29,616 bases of DNA from Planctomycetota bacterium (lineage in GTDB: Bacteria > Planctomycetota > PUPC01 > JACPCR01), in assembly GCA_030740295.1 (NCBI GenBank), contig JASLXP010001221.1, forward strand, positions 1-29,616, in the 5' to 3' direction. The notes under the pieces are model-generated. The model made no database searches, was not told the DNA's origin, and saw only the letters and a program-made list of their open reading frames with translations. This document shows positions 16,894 to 25,198 of the stretch, in pieces. The position numbers and the translations under genes were made by a program. Position 1 is the first letter of the stretch. Each line of letters begins with the position of its first letter.

Positions 16894-19638
16894 TTGAAAC
16901 TCATAGATGCTCTTCTGTTGGTCTGCCTGTTCCCGCAACTTGGGCATGGTGCGCCATTGGATCATGATCTGTGGGAAGCCAAGTCTTTCTCCGGCCGTGG
17001 GCTGAAGAAGTTGAAGGACGATGATGCCGGCACGGCGTCGCTCGTGAAAGGCGAGGCGCTGGAATCGTTCTCGCTGGTGATCGAGCTGAAAGAGCCGAGG
17101 CTGGTTTATCGCATCTTTGTTACTGAAGGGCGCGGGGCTGCTTCGTCAGGCACGACTCAGCCAAGTGGTGTGGAACTGCCCGATGCCTTCGACGCCGGGG
17201 AAGGCGAGGATGAAGTGGCTGCCTATCCCGGGAAACTGAAAATCTTGGTTGGCAAGAGTCGCCGTTTGATGCAGGCGGTGGGTGAAGCAGCTATTGCTGA
17301 AGGTGTGGCACCGCATGTGGCGTTTACTGCGGACGTTCGATTTACGCCGGTTCGTGGTCGCTTTATCCGGCTGACTTTGGCCGAAGATGGCAGCGGCCTG
17401 CAATGGCGGATCGGGGAGCTGGAGGTCTTTGGGTTTCCCGTCGAAAACAAGGGCAAACGACACGCTATTGTCCTTCCGGAGAATCCGACCCAGCAGATGA
17501 AGATTGGCGCGGACGAGCTGAGTGTTTACCTCAGCGAACTGGAACAAGCGCCTGTTCCGGTCATCAACGGGGAGCAGGAAAATGACCACGACGGTTGGCT
17601 GTTTTCCTTTGAACTGCTGGACGCCGGCAAGACACATCATGAGCGACTTGCCCGCGAAACGGAGGGGCCTCTTCCTTCAACGCCGATCAATGTCGTCCGT
17701 GAGGGACGCCGCATCGTGTTTCGTGCGCCGAGCAACAAAGAGCTGTTGCAGTCGGTGTGGGAGTTTCTCGAGCGGCAGGGCATCCGATGGCTCTACCCCG
17801 ACGAACACGGCGACTTCGTCCCGGCGGGGAAAGGGATCGACCTGGCCGTGCTGCCTGTTCGCCTCAAGCCATCATCGCCCTGGATTTATCGCAACTTCGG
17901 TTTCGATCCTGGCGAAGTCCGCGGCCTGGAAGATTCACGTGACTCGCGCTTCTTCTTCTGGCGCAACCGATACGACTCGACATGGGGCAACCGCCAGCGG
18001 GAGGTGCTCGGCAACGATGCGACCACATGGTCGCAATTCCTTATGAACAGTTCCTACGTGAAGGCGCCGCCGGGTGTGGATGCGGCGTATGCGGAAGGCT
18101 TTCAGGGCGTCAACCACAACTTCCACTCCGCGCTCCCGGGAAAGGTGTTCAATGAGAATCGTTCCTGGTGCGCGCTCCGGCGCGACCCACGGTGGGCCGA
18201 AATCTGGATGAAGAGTGGCAGCAACCTGAAGCTGGGACAACGCTGGAGTTGGGAAGGGTGTTTCAGCCATCCGGGCATCGCTGATTTTTTCGTGAAGAAA
18301 GTCAGAGCCGTCATCGGCAACGACCGAAATCGCCAAGAAATCATTCGCATCATGCCGGTCGACTCCGTGGTCGGCTGCGAGTGCATCAAGTGCATGAAGC
18401 TGAACGCGCAGGGCATGGGAGTGGACTCGCTCGAATGGCCGTCTCGCCCCGGAAAATTTCAGGCTTCCGGCAGTTTCTACCCGATGATTGTGGATGTTGC
18501 CGATCGGGTCGGGAAGGAGTATCCGAATCTCCGCATCTGCGTGCTGCCTTACGGATTTATTCAGGCCTGCCCAAAGAATATCGAGCGGTTCCCGGACAAC
18601 TTGATGGCGTGGTTGTGTCTGGGACAACGCGCCGGTCGCAACCTGCCGGTGGATTCTCCCCTGAATGAAGACGTGCGCCAATTAGTGAAGGAGTGGTCGT
18701 CGAAGATCGTGCCGGGCAACCTCCAGCATTACGACTACACCTTGCTCGGAGCCAAAAATGAGCGGGCGCCCGTCCCCATGGTGTCCGCCATTGTCGACCG
18801 CGCGAAGCTCTATCAGCGACACGGTCTGCTTGAAGGCGGCACAGAGGGAACGGAAGAAAACCTCGTGCACAATCCGTGGAATTTCTACGTTTACCCGCGC
18901 ATCTACTGGAACGCCGGTCAAACCGCCGACCAGCTTCTCACTGAATTCTTCAGCGGCTTCTACCGGGAGGCATCGGAGCCAATGTTGAAGTTCTACCGCG
19001 CCATCGAGCGTCATCACAGAGCCCACAACATTACGGCCGTTCACGAAAAACGGTGGGCAGAGATACCAGGAGCCTATCCCTGGCATCTTTTAAGAGAGAT
19101 GCAGAGACATCTGGACGCAGCCGAAGCGAGTGCAAAGAACTGGGTGACCAGGGAACGGGCGAGAACAATGCGCAACGGCTTCGAGAGCGTTCTGCAGACA
19201 GTCAAGGTCACGCCCAAACAGTTGGCCTCGCAGTCGCCAGGACTCGTCGTGAAGAAGGGCAAAGCTCTCAACCTTCGAGGCGATAGATTGGTGACCGTCT
19301 GGGGGTATGGCGAGTCGCAGGGACGGAGCGGGCTATACCTTTTCCGAGCCCAAGGCTCAGCGGTAGCACATATCCAGTTTGATGAGCTCGGAACTTACGA
19401 AGTGCGAATCGAATCCCGAAGTAACGGCTACGAAAACGTCTGGCCAGTCGTCACCTGCCATCTGGAGCATCGGCAGGTGCATCAGTTCAAAGTGGATACC
19501 CGTTCGTTCGAGTCGGAGACATTTACAATCGAGGTCGAAGCGTCCGGCGTGCAGTCGCTCTGGCTCACCTACCGCAACGCCGCGACCGGCGGAAGAAGGC
19601 TCCTTGAAATGCGGAGTTTGGTGGTAGAGCGGGAGTAG
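16894..19638 (+). CDS. Secreted DUF4838 protein with N-terminal discoidin-like domain
   Basis: This 914-residue protein begins at a TTG (16894) that opens straight into a signal peptide (KLIDALLLVCLFPQLGHGA). No strong Shine-Dalgarno is seen, so the start is moderately sure. Residues about 25-180 look like an F5/8-type (discoidin/CBM32-like) module ending FIRLTLAEDG...WRIGELEVFG. Residues about 185-310 form the GH20b-like alpha/beta domain ending GIRWLYPDEHGDFVP (296-310). The DUF4838 barrel follows with MPVDSVVGCECIKC (487-500), the CxCxxC cluster. The last about 110 residues are a beta-rich module, possibly carbohydrate-binding. It is convergent with the third DUF4838 gene, which has the same N-terminal order, so the two are probably old paralogues with different C-termini. 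Confidence 0.83.
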   Translation: MKLIDALLLVCLFPQLGHGAPLDHDLWEAKSFSGRGLKKLKDDDAGTASLVKGEALESFSLVIELKEPRLVYRIFVTEGRGAASSGTTQPSGVELPDAFDAGEGEDEVAAYPGKLKILVGKSRRLMQAVGEAAIAEGVAPHVAFTADVRFTPVRGRFIRLTLAEDGSGLQWRIGELEVFGFPVENKGKRHAIVLPENPTQQMKIGADELSVYLSELEQAPVPVINGEQENDHDGWLFSFELLDAGKTHHERLARETEGPLPSTPINVVREGRRIVFRAPSNKELLQSVWEFLERQGIRWLYPDEHGDFVPAGKGIDLAVLPVRLKPSSPWIYRNFGFDPGEVRGLEDSRDSRFFFWRNRYDSTWGNRQREVLGNDATTWSQFLMNSSYVKAPPGVDAAYAEGFQGVNHNFHSALPGKVFNENRSWCALRRDPRWAEIWMKSGSNLKLGQRWSWEGCFSHPGIADFFVKKVRAVIGNDRNRQEIIRIMPVDSVVGCECIKCMKLNAQGMGVDSLEWPSRPGKFQASGSFYPMIVDVADRVGKEYPNLRICVLPYGFIQACPKNIERFPDNLMAWLCLGQRAGRNLPVDSPLNEDVRQLVKEWSSKIVPGNLQHYDYTLLGAKNERAPVPMVSAIVDRAKLYQRHGLLEGGTEGTEENLVHNPWNFYVYPRIYWNAGQTADQLLTEFFSGFYREASEPMLKFYRAIERHHRAHNITAVHEKRWAEIPGAYPWHLLREMQRHLDAAEASAKNWVTRERARTMRNGFESVLQTVKVTPKQLASQSPGLVVKKGKALNLRGDRLVTVWGYGESQGRSGLYLFRAQGSAVAHIQFDELGTYEVRIESRSNGYENVWPVVTCHLEHRQVHQFKVDTRSFESETFTIEVEASGVQSLWLTYRNAATGGRRLLEMRSLVVERE

Positions 19639-19709
19639 AACGTAGCCACAAGCCGACAGCGCTGCCAGCTTGCGGATCGGCCGCCCTGGAAGGCAAAGCC
19701 ATCTGCCCG

Positions 19710-19783
19710 GGGCGCGCCGGCACCCCTGCCGGCATCTTCTTTCAGCGCGTACGGCGTTGAGCCGGCTGGGAGCCGGCGCGCCC
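19710..19783. repeat. Long GC-rich inverted repeat between convergent genes
   Basis: The left arm, 19710-19733, and right arm, 19761-19783, are imperfect reverse complements. The outer 12 bases, GGGCGCGCCGGC and GCCGGCGCGCCC, match perfectly. The inner half matches apart from a short ACCCCT/CTGGGA region, and the loop is 27 nt. It fills the 180-bp gap between two convergent DUF4838 genes, so it could act as a bidirectional terminator. Its size and the GCCGGC-rich composition also fit an interspersed repeat of the kind found in verrucomicrobial and planctomycetal genomes. Confidence 0.8.
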
Positions 19784-19818
19784 AGGAAACCACACACAGG
19801 ATGCCGTGGCCAGGAGGG

Positions 19819-22800
19819 TCACTCCGCGACGCGGCCGAACGCCTCGATCTGCCGCGCCAACGTCACGCTCGATCCGCCGTCGATTTTGAAAACTTTCAGG
19901 CGGAACCGGGTGGTGGTGACGGCATCGAACTCGTGAAAGGATGACTCGTACGCGTTGTCGGTTTCTTCCACCAGGGGACGGTAGGTCTGGCCGTCGAACC
20001 ACTCGAGGCCGTACCAGGTGGGGTATACCTTTCGGCTGCCCCAGGTCAGGCGCACGGCGGTGAGCTCAACCGGTTTCTCCCAGCGGATGTCGGCCACCTG
20101 CGGGAGTTTTCCATATCGTTGCCATTTACCTGAGCCATCGGCCTTGAGGAGCGACGGATGATTGCGGCCAGGGCCGACGACGCGGATACCTTTGCCCAGT
20201 TGGCAGACGTCTTTTTGTCCTTTGATGGCGGCATCGAAGGCAGCTCGACGTTTCTGAAATTCTGAAAATACCTGCTTCGACTGAACGAACTTGTCGTTGA
20301 GCTCAGCAGCGATTTTTTTCAATGCTTCCTGCTTGGGCGGCTGGCCCAGAAACTGAATCCGGTTGTATTGGCGTCTGTCGTGGAAGTTGAGCCGCTGCAG
20401 CCGGGGCCAGCTCGTGAACTGTTCGCCGTTCGACTTCTCCTGGCTCGACACGCGAATGATGCTGGTCTTCCATTTCGTTCCGTCCTGCGGAGTCTTACCG
20501 AGCGTGGCGAATGGCCACTTCGCCTCGGCCGACCAGGAATCTCTGTCCAAGGAGGTCTTGCACTCGAAGCCATCCGGAAAGGGCGTGCGATTGTGCATGC
20601 TTCGCTCCATATGAATTGGCCCGATGAACTGGCCGTTCGCATTGATCATCGCCTGGTAATAGACGTGCTCTTCGGAAGCTAGAAAAATCTCGAGCAGGTC
20701 GTGGTAAAACTTCGACCACGAGGCGTCGGCGATGTCGAGGTAACCCTTCTGCTGCGGATTCCGTTTCTTGACAGCATCGACTGCAGACTCCTCGCAGCGA
20801 ATCCCGAAATAGAGAAAGTCGGAATCCCATCCCACTCGGAAGGTGGTCTGGCGTGTCTGCGCGAAGTCGGCGACCGTGGCGATGCGGAACCCGGTCTGCG
20901 CGGGCAGCGATTGCCAGGCCGCGTCATCGAGGCGTCCGTCAATAGTGGGAGCGCTGGCAACGCGGTAGCAGGGATAGGTCGGCGTCGCGTCGAGCTCGTG
21001 CGCCTTGCGATAGCTCCATTCGGTGCAGAGCCGGGCATGGGCGACCCGCTTGCGCACATACCACTTCCTTGCCTTGCGTTCGGCCTGGTCGAGGTAGCGG
21101 CGCATCTTGCCGACGACTTCCTCCGGATAGGCAGCCTTCACCGGACTGAATGTTCCGACGCCGCCGCCCAGGTCGATGTGGTTCTCAACGACGTGCGACT
21201 CGAACGTCTCATACCATTTACGCATCGCCCTGCCTGCGCGCCCGTAGAAACCACCGAAGAAATCCTTCTTGATGTCCTCGACCGGCTCATTCGGATTCCA
21301 TGCGGTGCGGCTGTAGGCGTAAACGCTCCACGGGCTCGTCCAGCAGATATCGCCCATCGCCTGCGTGCCGACGGACGTGACCCCCAGCTTGTTGAAGAAC
21401 CGATGATGGTCGGCAATCGGCGACACCAGCGGCACCAGCGTGAACCATTCGCCGGCCGGTCGGCCATAGGTGGTGTCCATATGGATCAGACAGTAGTCGT
21501 AAATGCCAAGCTGGGAGCAGCGGAAAGCCCATTCCTCGATCTCCTTCTTATGCGAGCTGTTCACCGGGGAATCTACGGGCAGATTATGTTCCCAGTGGAG
21601 CGTGACATCGACCATCACGTTGTCCGGCAGATTGCGGATGTGTTCCGGTGGCTTGCCGTGATTCGCATAAGCCACCGCAAGGATTCCCTTACCCGGCAGT
21701 TCTTTCTTCACCCGCCTGGCCACCTGGTCGATGAGATGCATGTAGTGACTGGAGTAATCGAACGCATGCGCCATGTCGTCGGCCACCTCACGCACTTTCT
21801 TCGGCTTGCCGAACGCCTTTTCGCATCGAGCGCACTCGCAAAAGCTCGGGCCGTCCATCGGATGAATCGAGAATCCCTGAAGCTCGGGTTTCTTCTCGCT
21901 CTCTTCCTTGATGCGCTTCACGACGAAATTGATGAACTCAGGATTCGTCGTGCACGGCACTTTCGAGCCCTTTCGATACCGACCCGGCAGCCAGTCTGGG
22001 TGTTCCTTGAGCACGTTGTCCGGAACGATCAGCCGCAGATTGTGGATGTAGCCGAAACCGAGATTCATGCGTGGTGGAGTTCCGCTAAGCGTCCCGCGCA
22101 ACGAGCCGCCCCACGTATTGTTGAAGTGATGGCGAACGAAGAAAAGAAAACCGTCTTCGGTCTTGGTATGCGTGGCGAGCGAACCGACACCAAAGTTCGC
22201 ATACCGGGTGCGGAACGGCGGCCGATACTTGATGGGAAAGATCGAATCGGGAATCTTGCGCAGCGACGGAACAACATCGCCGTGCGGCCCGGGATACACC
22301 CAACGCACACCGATGCGGTGAAGCAACTCGTAAGCGCCATAGAGCACGGCACGGCTCGTCGGCCCCGATATGACGATGTCGTTCTTCTCTTTCGTTACCG
22401 AAACGTCCTCGACGTTTGCCGGATCGTTTTCCGAGTAAGGAAGCTTCGGCGGCTCAGGCGATTCAAGCCGCACCCGCAGCCCCTGACTGCCCTCGGCGTC
22501 TTCAGGACTCACGATTTTCGCAGGAACATTCAGCCCCTCAGTCAGATAGTGGCGAAGTTCTTCGGCCGCGAGTTTCAGAGTCGAGTTGGCCTCCGAATCA
22601 ACCACCACTGCGTTCCACTCTTCCGGAGACACCTCTTTCGTCGCTGCGTAAACCTCCAGCTCAGCAATGGCCCACGGATACCCCGCGGAGTTGTGTCCGA
22701 TCTCGAGGCGAACATATCGGCCTCTCGTCGGCGCAAACTTCAGATTCGTCTCAGGGTGAAAGGTGTGCCTGAGCCAGTATTTCTTCGAGTTGTCGGGCTC

Positions 22801-23130
22801 CTCTTGCAGATTCTGCTCGGCCACCACTTTCAGGCTGCCGAGAGTCTCACCCACAAGCACGCGCAGCGACCGTGGAAACCAAGACTCACGAGCGCCGGCC
22901 GACATAAAAACGCGATGGACATACACGCTCTTCTTCAGATCGATGACCACCCGCAGCCCCGGCTTCTGATGCCCGGGGCTCTGCCAAAACGTGGTGTCAT
23001 CGTTGTCTACAGCAAGTCTGAGTTCGGCCTGATTCGGCCCCGTGATGCTGCAGCGAGAAAGGTCGAGCTCGGACGCTCCCAGCGTACCGATGAAAAGGCC
23101 GACCATAAAAGTTGCCTGGAGTCTGAGCAT
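19819..23130 (-). CDS. Secreted multidomain DUF4838 protein with CBM9-like and discoidin-like C-terminal modules
   Basis: This protein has 1103 residues. The signal peptide is MLRLQATFMVGLFIGTLGAS. Residues about 25-165 are discoidin-like (GRYVRLEIGHNS...WAIAELEVYA). About 170-290 is the GH20b-like domain (ELRHYLTEGLNVPAKIV, then GVRWVYPGPHGDVVP). The DUF4838 barrel covers about 300-640, with HPMDGPSFCECARC (423-436) giving the CxCxxC cluster. About 722-930 is a carbohydrate-binding family 9-like domain (PTIDGRLDDAAWQ, then WDSDFLYFGIRCEE), and about 985-1103 a second discoidin-like module. The ATG at 23128-23130 has AGAGAGG five bases upstream, so the start is secure. The three binding modules suggest attachment to insoluble polysaccharide. 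The enzymatic activity is inferred, not seen. Confidence 0.87.
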   Translation of the reverse strand: MLRLQATFMVGLFIGTLGASELDLSRCSITGPNQAELRLAVDNDDTTFWQSPGHQKPGLRVVIDLKKSVYVHRVFMSAGARESWFPRSLRVLVGETLGSLKVVAEQNLQEEPDNSKKYWLRHTFHPETNLKFAPTRGRYVRLEIGHNSAGYPWAIAELEVYAATKEVSPEEWNAVVVDSEANSTLKLAAEELRHYLTEGLNVPAKIVSPEDAEGSQGLRVRLESPEPPKLPYSENDPANVEDVSVTKEKNDIVISGPTSRAVLYGAYELLHRIGVRWVYPGPHGDVVPSLRKIPDSIFPIKYRPPFRTRYANFGVGSLATHTKTEDGFLFFVRHHFNNTWGGSLRGTLSGTPPRMNLGFGYIHNLRLIVPDNVLKEHPDWLPGRYRKGSKVPCTTNPEFINFVVKRIKEESEKKPELQGFSIHPMDGPSFCECARCEKAFGKPKKVREVADDMAHAFDYSSHYMHLIDQVARRVKKELPGKGILAVAYANHGKPPEHIRNLPDNVMVDVTLHWEHNLPVDSPVNSSHKKEIEEWAFRCSQLGIYDYCLIHMDTTYGRPAGEWFTLVPLVSPIADHHRFFNKLGVTSVGTQAMGDICWTSPWSVYAYSRTAWNPNEPVEDIKKDFFGGFYGRAGRAMRKWYETFESHVVENHIDLGGGVGTFSPVKAAYPEEVVGKMRRYLDQAERKARKWYVRKRVAHARLCTEWSYRKAHELDATPTYPCYRVASAPTIDGRLDDAAWQSLPAQTGFRIATVADFAQTRQTTFRVGWDSDFLYFGIRCEESAVDAVKKRNPQQKGYLDIADASWSKFYHDLLEIFLASEEHVYYQAMINANGQFIGPIHMERSMHNRTPFPDGFECKTSLDRDSWSAEAKWPFATLGKTPQDGTKWKTSIIRVSSQEKSNGEQFTSWPRLQRLNFHDRRQYNRIQFLGQPPKQEALKKIAAELNDKFVQSKQVFSEFQKRRAAFDAAIKGQKDVCQLGKGIRVVGPGRNHPSLLKADGSGKWQRYGKLPQVADIRWEKPVELTAVRLTWGSRKVYPTWYGLEWFDGQTYRPLVEETDNAYESSFHEFDAVTTTRFRLKVFKIDGGSSVTLARQIEAFGRVAE

Positions 23131-23135
23131 GAATG

Positions 23136-23142
23136 CCTCTCT
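23136..23142 (-). promoter_or_regulatory. Strong Shine-Dalgarno of the 1103-residue DUF4838 gene
   Basis: AGAGAGG on the minus strand lies five bases before the ATG at 23128-23130, which fixes this start and places the signal peptide at the very N-terminus. Confidence 0.7.
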
Positions 23143-23274
23143 AACGTAAGTGAATCGGTGGTCGTGTCATCAGTTCGCCGTCCGCAGTTATCACTCTCTC
23201 TTGACGGGCCGGAACTCGCAAACAGAAGTGCGCATAATGGCTTTACGTGAGTAGGAACTGAGAGAGGAACTCGC

Positions 23275-23469
23275 ATGTCCTACGAGCAGTATATCCCTGC
23301 CATGAACACGCAAGACGCAACGCAGCTCTGGTATCGAGAGGGCCTGGCAAACTTTTCGCGGCAGAAAGTTAGACTTAAAGCAAAGAAAAAGGAAAAAGGA
23401 AAGATTAAAAGCAAGATGAAAAATAAGAGATGGGGACTCAGTCAGCCATGCTGCACGTCGCTACGATGA
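23275..23469 (+). CDS. Possible truncated 5' end of a lost gene running into a repeat
   Basis: GAGAGGAA five bases before an ATG at 23275 is a good ribosome-binding site. The first 30 codons (MSYEQYIPAMNTQDATQLWY and on) look like ordinary protein sequence. After that the frame enters the A-rich direct repeat and becomes Lys-rich low-complexity sequence before stopping at 23467-23469. I recognise no family. It may be the head of a gene cut off by the repeat, or a chance frame. Confidence 0.3.
   Translation: MSYEQYIPAMNTQDATQLWYREGLANFSRQKVRLKAKKKEKGKIKSKMKNKRWGLSQPCCTSLR
23363..23468 (+). repeat. Imperfect direct repeat, copy 1 (upstream of beta-propeller gene)
   Basis: It begins AGAAAGTTAGA, passes through an A-rich purine tract, contains TAAGAGATGGG (23424-23434) and AGTCAGCCA (23440-23448), and ends GCTACGATG, 14 bp before the next start codon. 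The same landmarks occur in the same order in copy 2. Confidence 0.75.
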
Positions 23470-23482
23470 GCCCGCACAAACT

Positions 23483-25036
23483 ATGATTTCCGCTGACGAG
23501 AAAAGAATTTCATTACTGGCCATTGATGATGTTTCCATCCCCTTCACGCACAACCTGCGTCTGGAGGTGAACCGGCCGGTCAAGCATCCGGACAACCCCG
23601 TCTTGGCGCCCGGCACTGGCGATATGCCCGACAGCTATGCCGCGCAGTTCTACGGCTCTGTTATTGAAGATGAGGGAAAGTTCAGGGCCTGGTATGTAGC
23701 CATGCCCCGGGAATTCCTCGATGAACCGGACTCCTTCAAGCACCTGCGTCCGGCCTATGCCGAAAGCGAAGACGGCATCCACTGGACCAAGCCCGAGCTC
23801 GGGCTGGTGGAGTACAAGGGCAGCAAAAAGAACAATCTGGTGCTGATGGAAGACGGCGCCTTCAACATGATCAACCTGAAGGTCTTGATCGATGAGGAGG
23901 AACCGGATCCAGCCCGGCGCTACAAGATGACCGCTCAAACCCGTTGGGCCACGCAAAAGGAAAACGAGGCTGGCGGTTTTCAGGAACGAGGCTGGGGAAC
24001 ACTGGCACCTTTCGTCAGCGCAGATGGGCTGACCTGGCGCCTCGCCATCGATGCAAAACCCGACGGCGGTCTGTTGCCGAAAGCGGACATGCTGCTTCCT
24101 GAACATCACTTTGAAGCGGCCGGGGGCCTCTACAAATGGAACGGTGTGTTCTATGCCTCAGGGCAAAGCGGCGGTGGGCTGGGAAACTGGAACTATACAC
24201 ACGGCGTGCGTCCCTATTCCGGCCGGGAAGTGATGATGCACCGGTCTGCCGATTTTTCGCACTGGTCAAAGACCTCGCACCTGGGCTTCATTCGCCACCA
24301 TCAGCACGAGAAGTTCCCCTATGGCAAGGGCGAGGAGAGCCACGAGGGCGTCAGCGTCTGGAACCGTGGAAATGTACTTATCGGTATCTACGGTATCTGG
24401 CATGGCGGCCCCGATTGGGAGGACATCGCTGTTGACGTTGGCCTGCTCATCAGTAATGACGGACTCAAATTCCGAGAGCCAGCGCATGAACACACATTCA
24501 TTGAAAGAGGGGCCGACGGCACCTGGGATCAGCGGGCGCTTCTGCAGGGACAGGGGTTCGCCAATGTCGGAGACGAGACCCGGATTTACTACGGTGCATG
24601 GAGCCCCGGCGACACGACAAACCCCAAGCGCGGCGGCATTGGCATGGCTGTCCTGCCGCGGGATCGTTTTGGCTCTCTCAAGATGCAAAACGCCGAGGGC
24701 GCGGCCGAGCTTGTCACTGCCGCCTTCTCCGTCGGCCCCGAAACCGGAATCAGCATCAACGCATCTGGACTGGGTACAGAGGCATGGCTGCGGATCGAGT
24801 TGCTGGATGAAATGGAACAGCTCATTCCGGGCTTCTCAGGAAAAGAAGCTATCCGGTTCGGCCAGTCAGGATTTTCAGAGTCGGCCTCCTGGGGCCGGCC
24901 CTTGCCGGCCGGTCTCTCATTGGCCAGATGCCGGGGCACTTTCGAGGGCAACAGCCGGCACGGCATTGCGCTGCACGCAATATACATTGATGGGAAAGGT
25001 ACCCCAGACTCCTCGAGCGGAAGAAAGTTAGATTAA
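23483..25036 (+). CDS. GH43/GH32-like five-bladed beta-propeller glycosidase-type protein, cytoplasmic
   Basis: This is a 517-residue single-domain protein. It has repeated blade signatures: HPDNPVL near residue 35, AYAESEDGIHWTKPELGLVEY near 91-111, FVSADGLTWR near the middle, and LLISNDGLKFREP towards the C-terminus. These DG-x-x-W segments are typical of the GH32/GH43/GH68 propeller superfamily and of unassigned planctomycetal glycosyl hydrolases. Catalytic residues cannot be assigned with certainty. Unlike the four large neighbours it has no signal peptide and probably acts in the cytoplasm on imported oligosaccharides. Its last codons (RKLD) and its TAA lie inside direct-repeat copy 2, while copy 1 ends just before its ATG. 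The Shine-Dalgarno is poor. Confidence 0.8.
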   Translation: MISADEKRISLLAIDDVSIPFTHNLRLEVNRPVKHPDNPVLAPGTGDMPDSYAAQFYGSVIEDEGKFRAWYVAMPREFLDEPDSFKHLRPAYAESEDGIHWTKPELGLVEYKGSKKNNLVLMEDGAFNMINLKVLIDEEEPDPARRYKMTAQTRWATQKENEAGGFQERGWGTLAPFVSADGLTWRLAIDAKPDGGLLPKADMLLPEHHFEAAGGLYKWNGVFYASGQSGGGLGNWNYTHGVRPYSGREVMMHRSADFSHWSKTSHLGFIRHHQHEKFPYGKGEESHEGVSVWNRGNVLIGIYGIWHGGPDWEDIAVDVGLLISNDGLKFREPAHEHTFIERGADGTWDQRALLQGQGFANVGDETRIYYGAWSPGDTTNPKRGGIGMAVLPRDRFGSLKMQNAEGAAELVTAAFSVGPETGISINASGLGTEAWLRIELLDEMEQLIPGFSGKEAIRFGQSGFSESASWGRPLPAGLSLARCRGTFEGNSRHGIALHAIYIDGKGTPDSSSGRKLD

Positions 25037-25115
25037 AAGCGAAGACAATAAGCGGAAGAGAAAATGGAAAGTAAGAGATGGGCTATAAGTCAGCCACGCC
25101 GCCGGCGCTACGATG
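25022..25115 (+). repeat. Imperfect direct repeat, copy 2 (overlapping the end of beta-propeller gene)
   Basis: AGAAAGTTAGA (25022-25032), a purine-rich tract, TAAGAGATGGG (25072-25082), AGTCAGCCA (25088-25096) and GCTACGATG (25107-25115) follow in the same order and spacing as in copy 1, with a 12-bp net length difference. The gene's stop codon (25034-25036) is inside the repeat. Confidence 0.75.
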
Positions 25116-25198
25116 CAGCCGGCGTGCCAGTAAGGAGACCCAAAGTATTCCAGTCCTCGTCTGGAATGTGGTAGTCGTATCCGCAGGCACGTTCCGAG

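Noticed and set aside
23205..23240. TTGACG and CATAAT upstream of the small frame at 23275
   Set aside because: The spacer is about 26 bp, too long for a normal promoter.
20701..23250. An 849-codon open frame on the plus strand
   Set aside because: It lies wholly antisense to the 1103-residue DUF4838 gene, which has a signal peptide, domains and a strong ribosome-binding site. The antisense product is Arg/His/Val-rich with no domain, as expected from mirrored codon bias.
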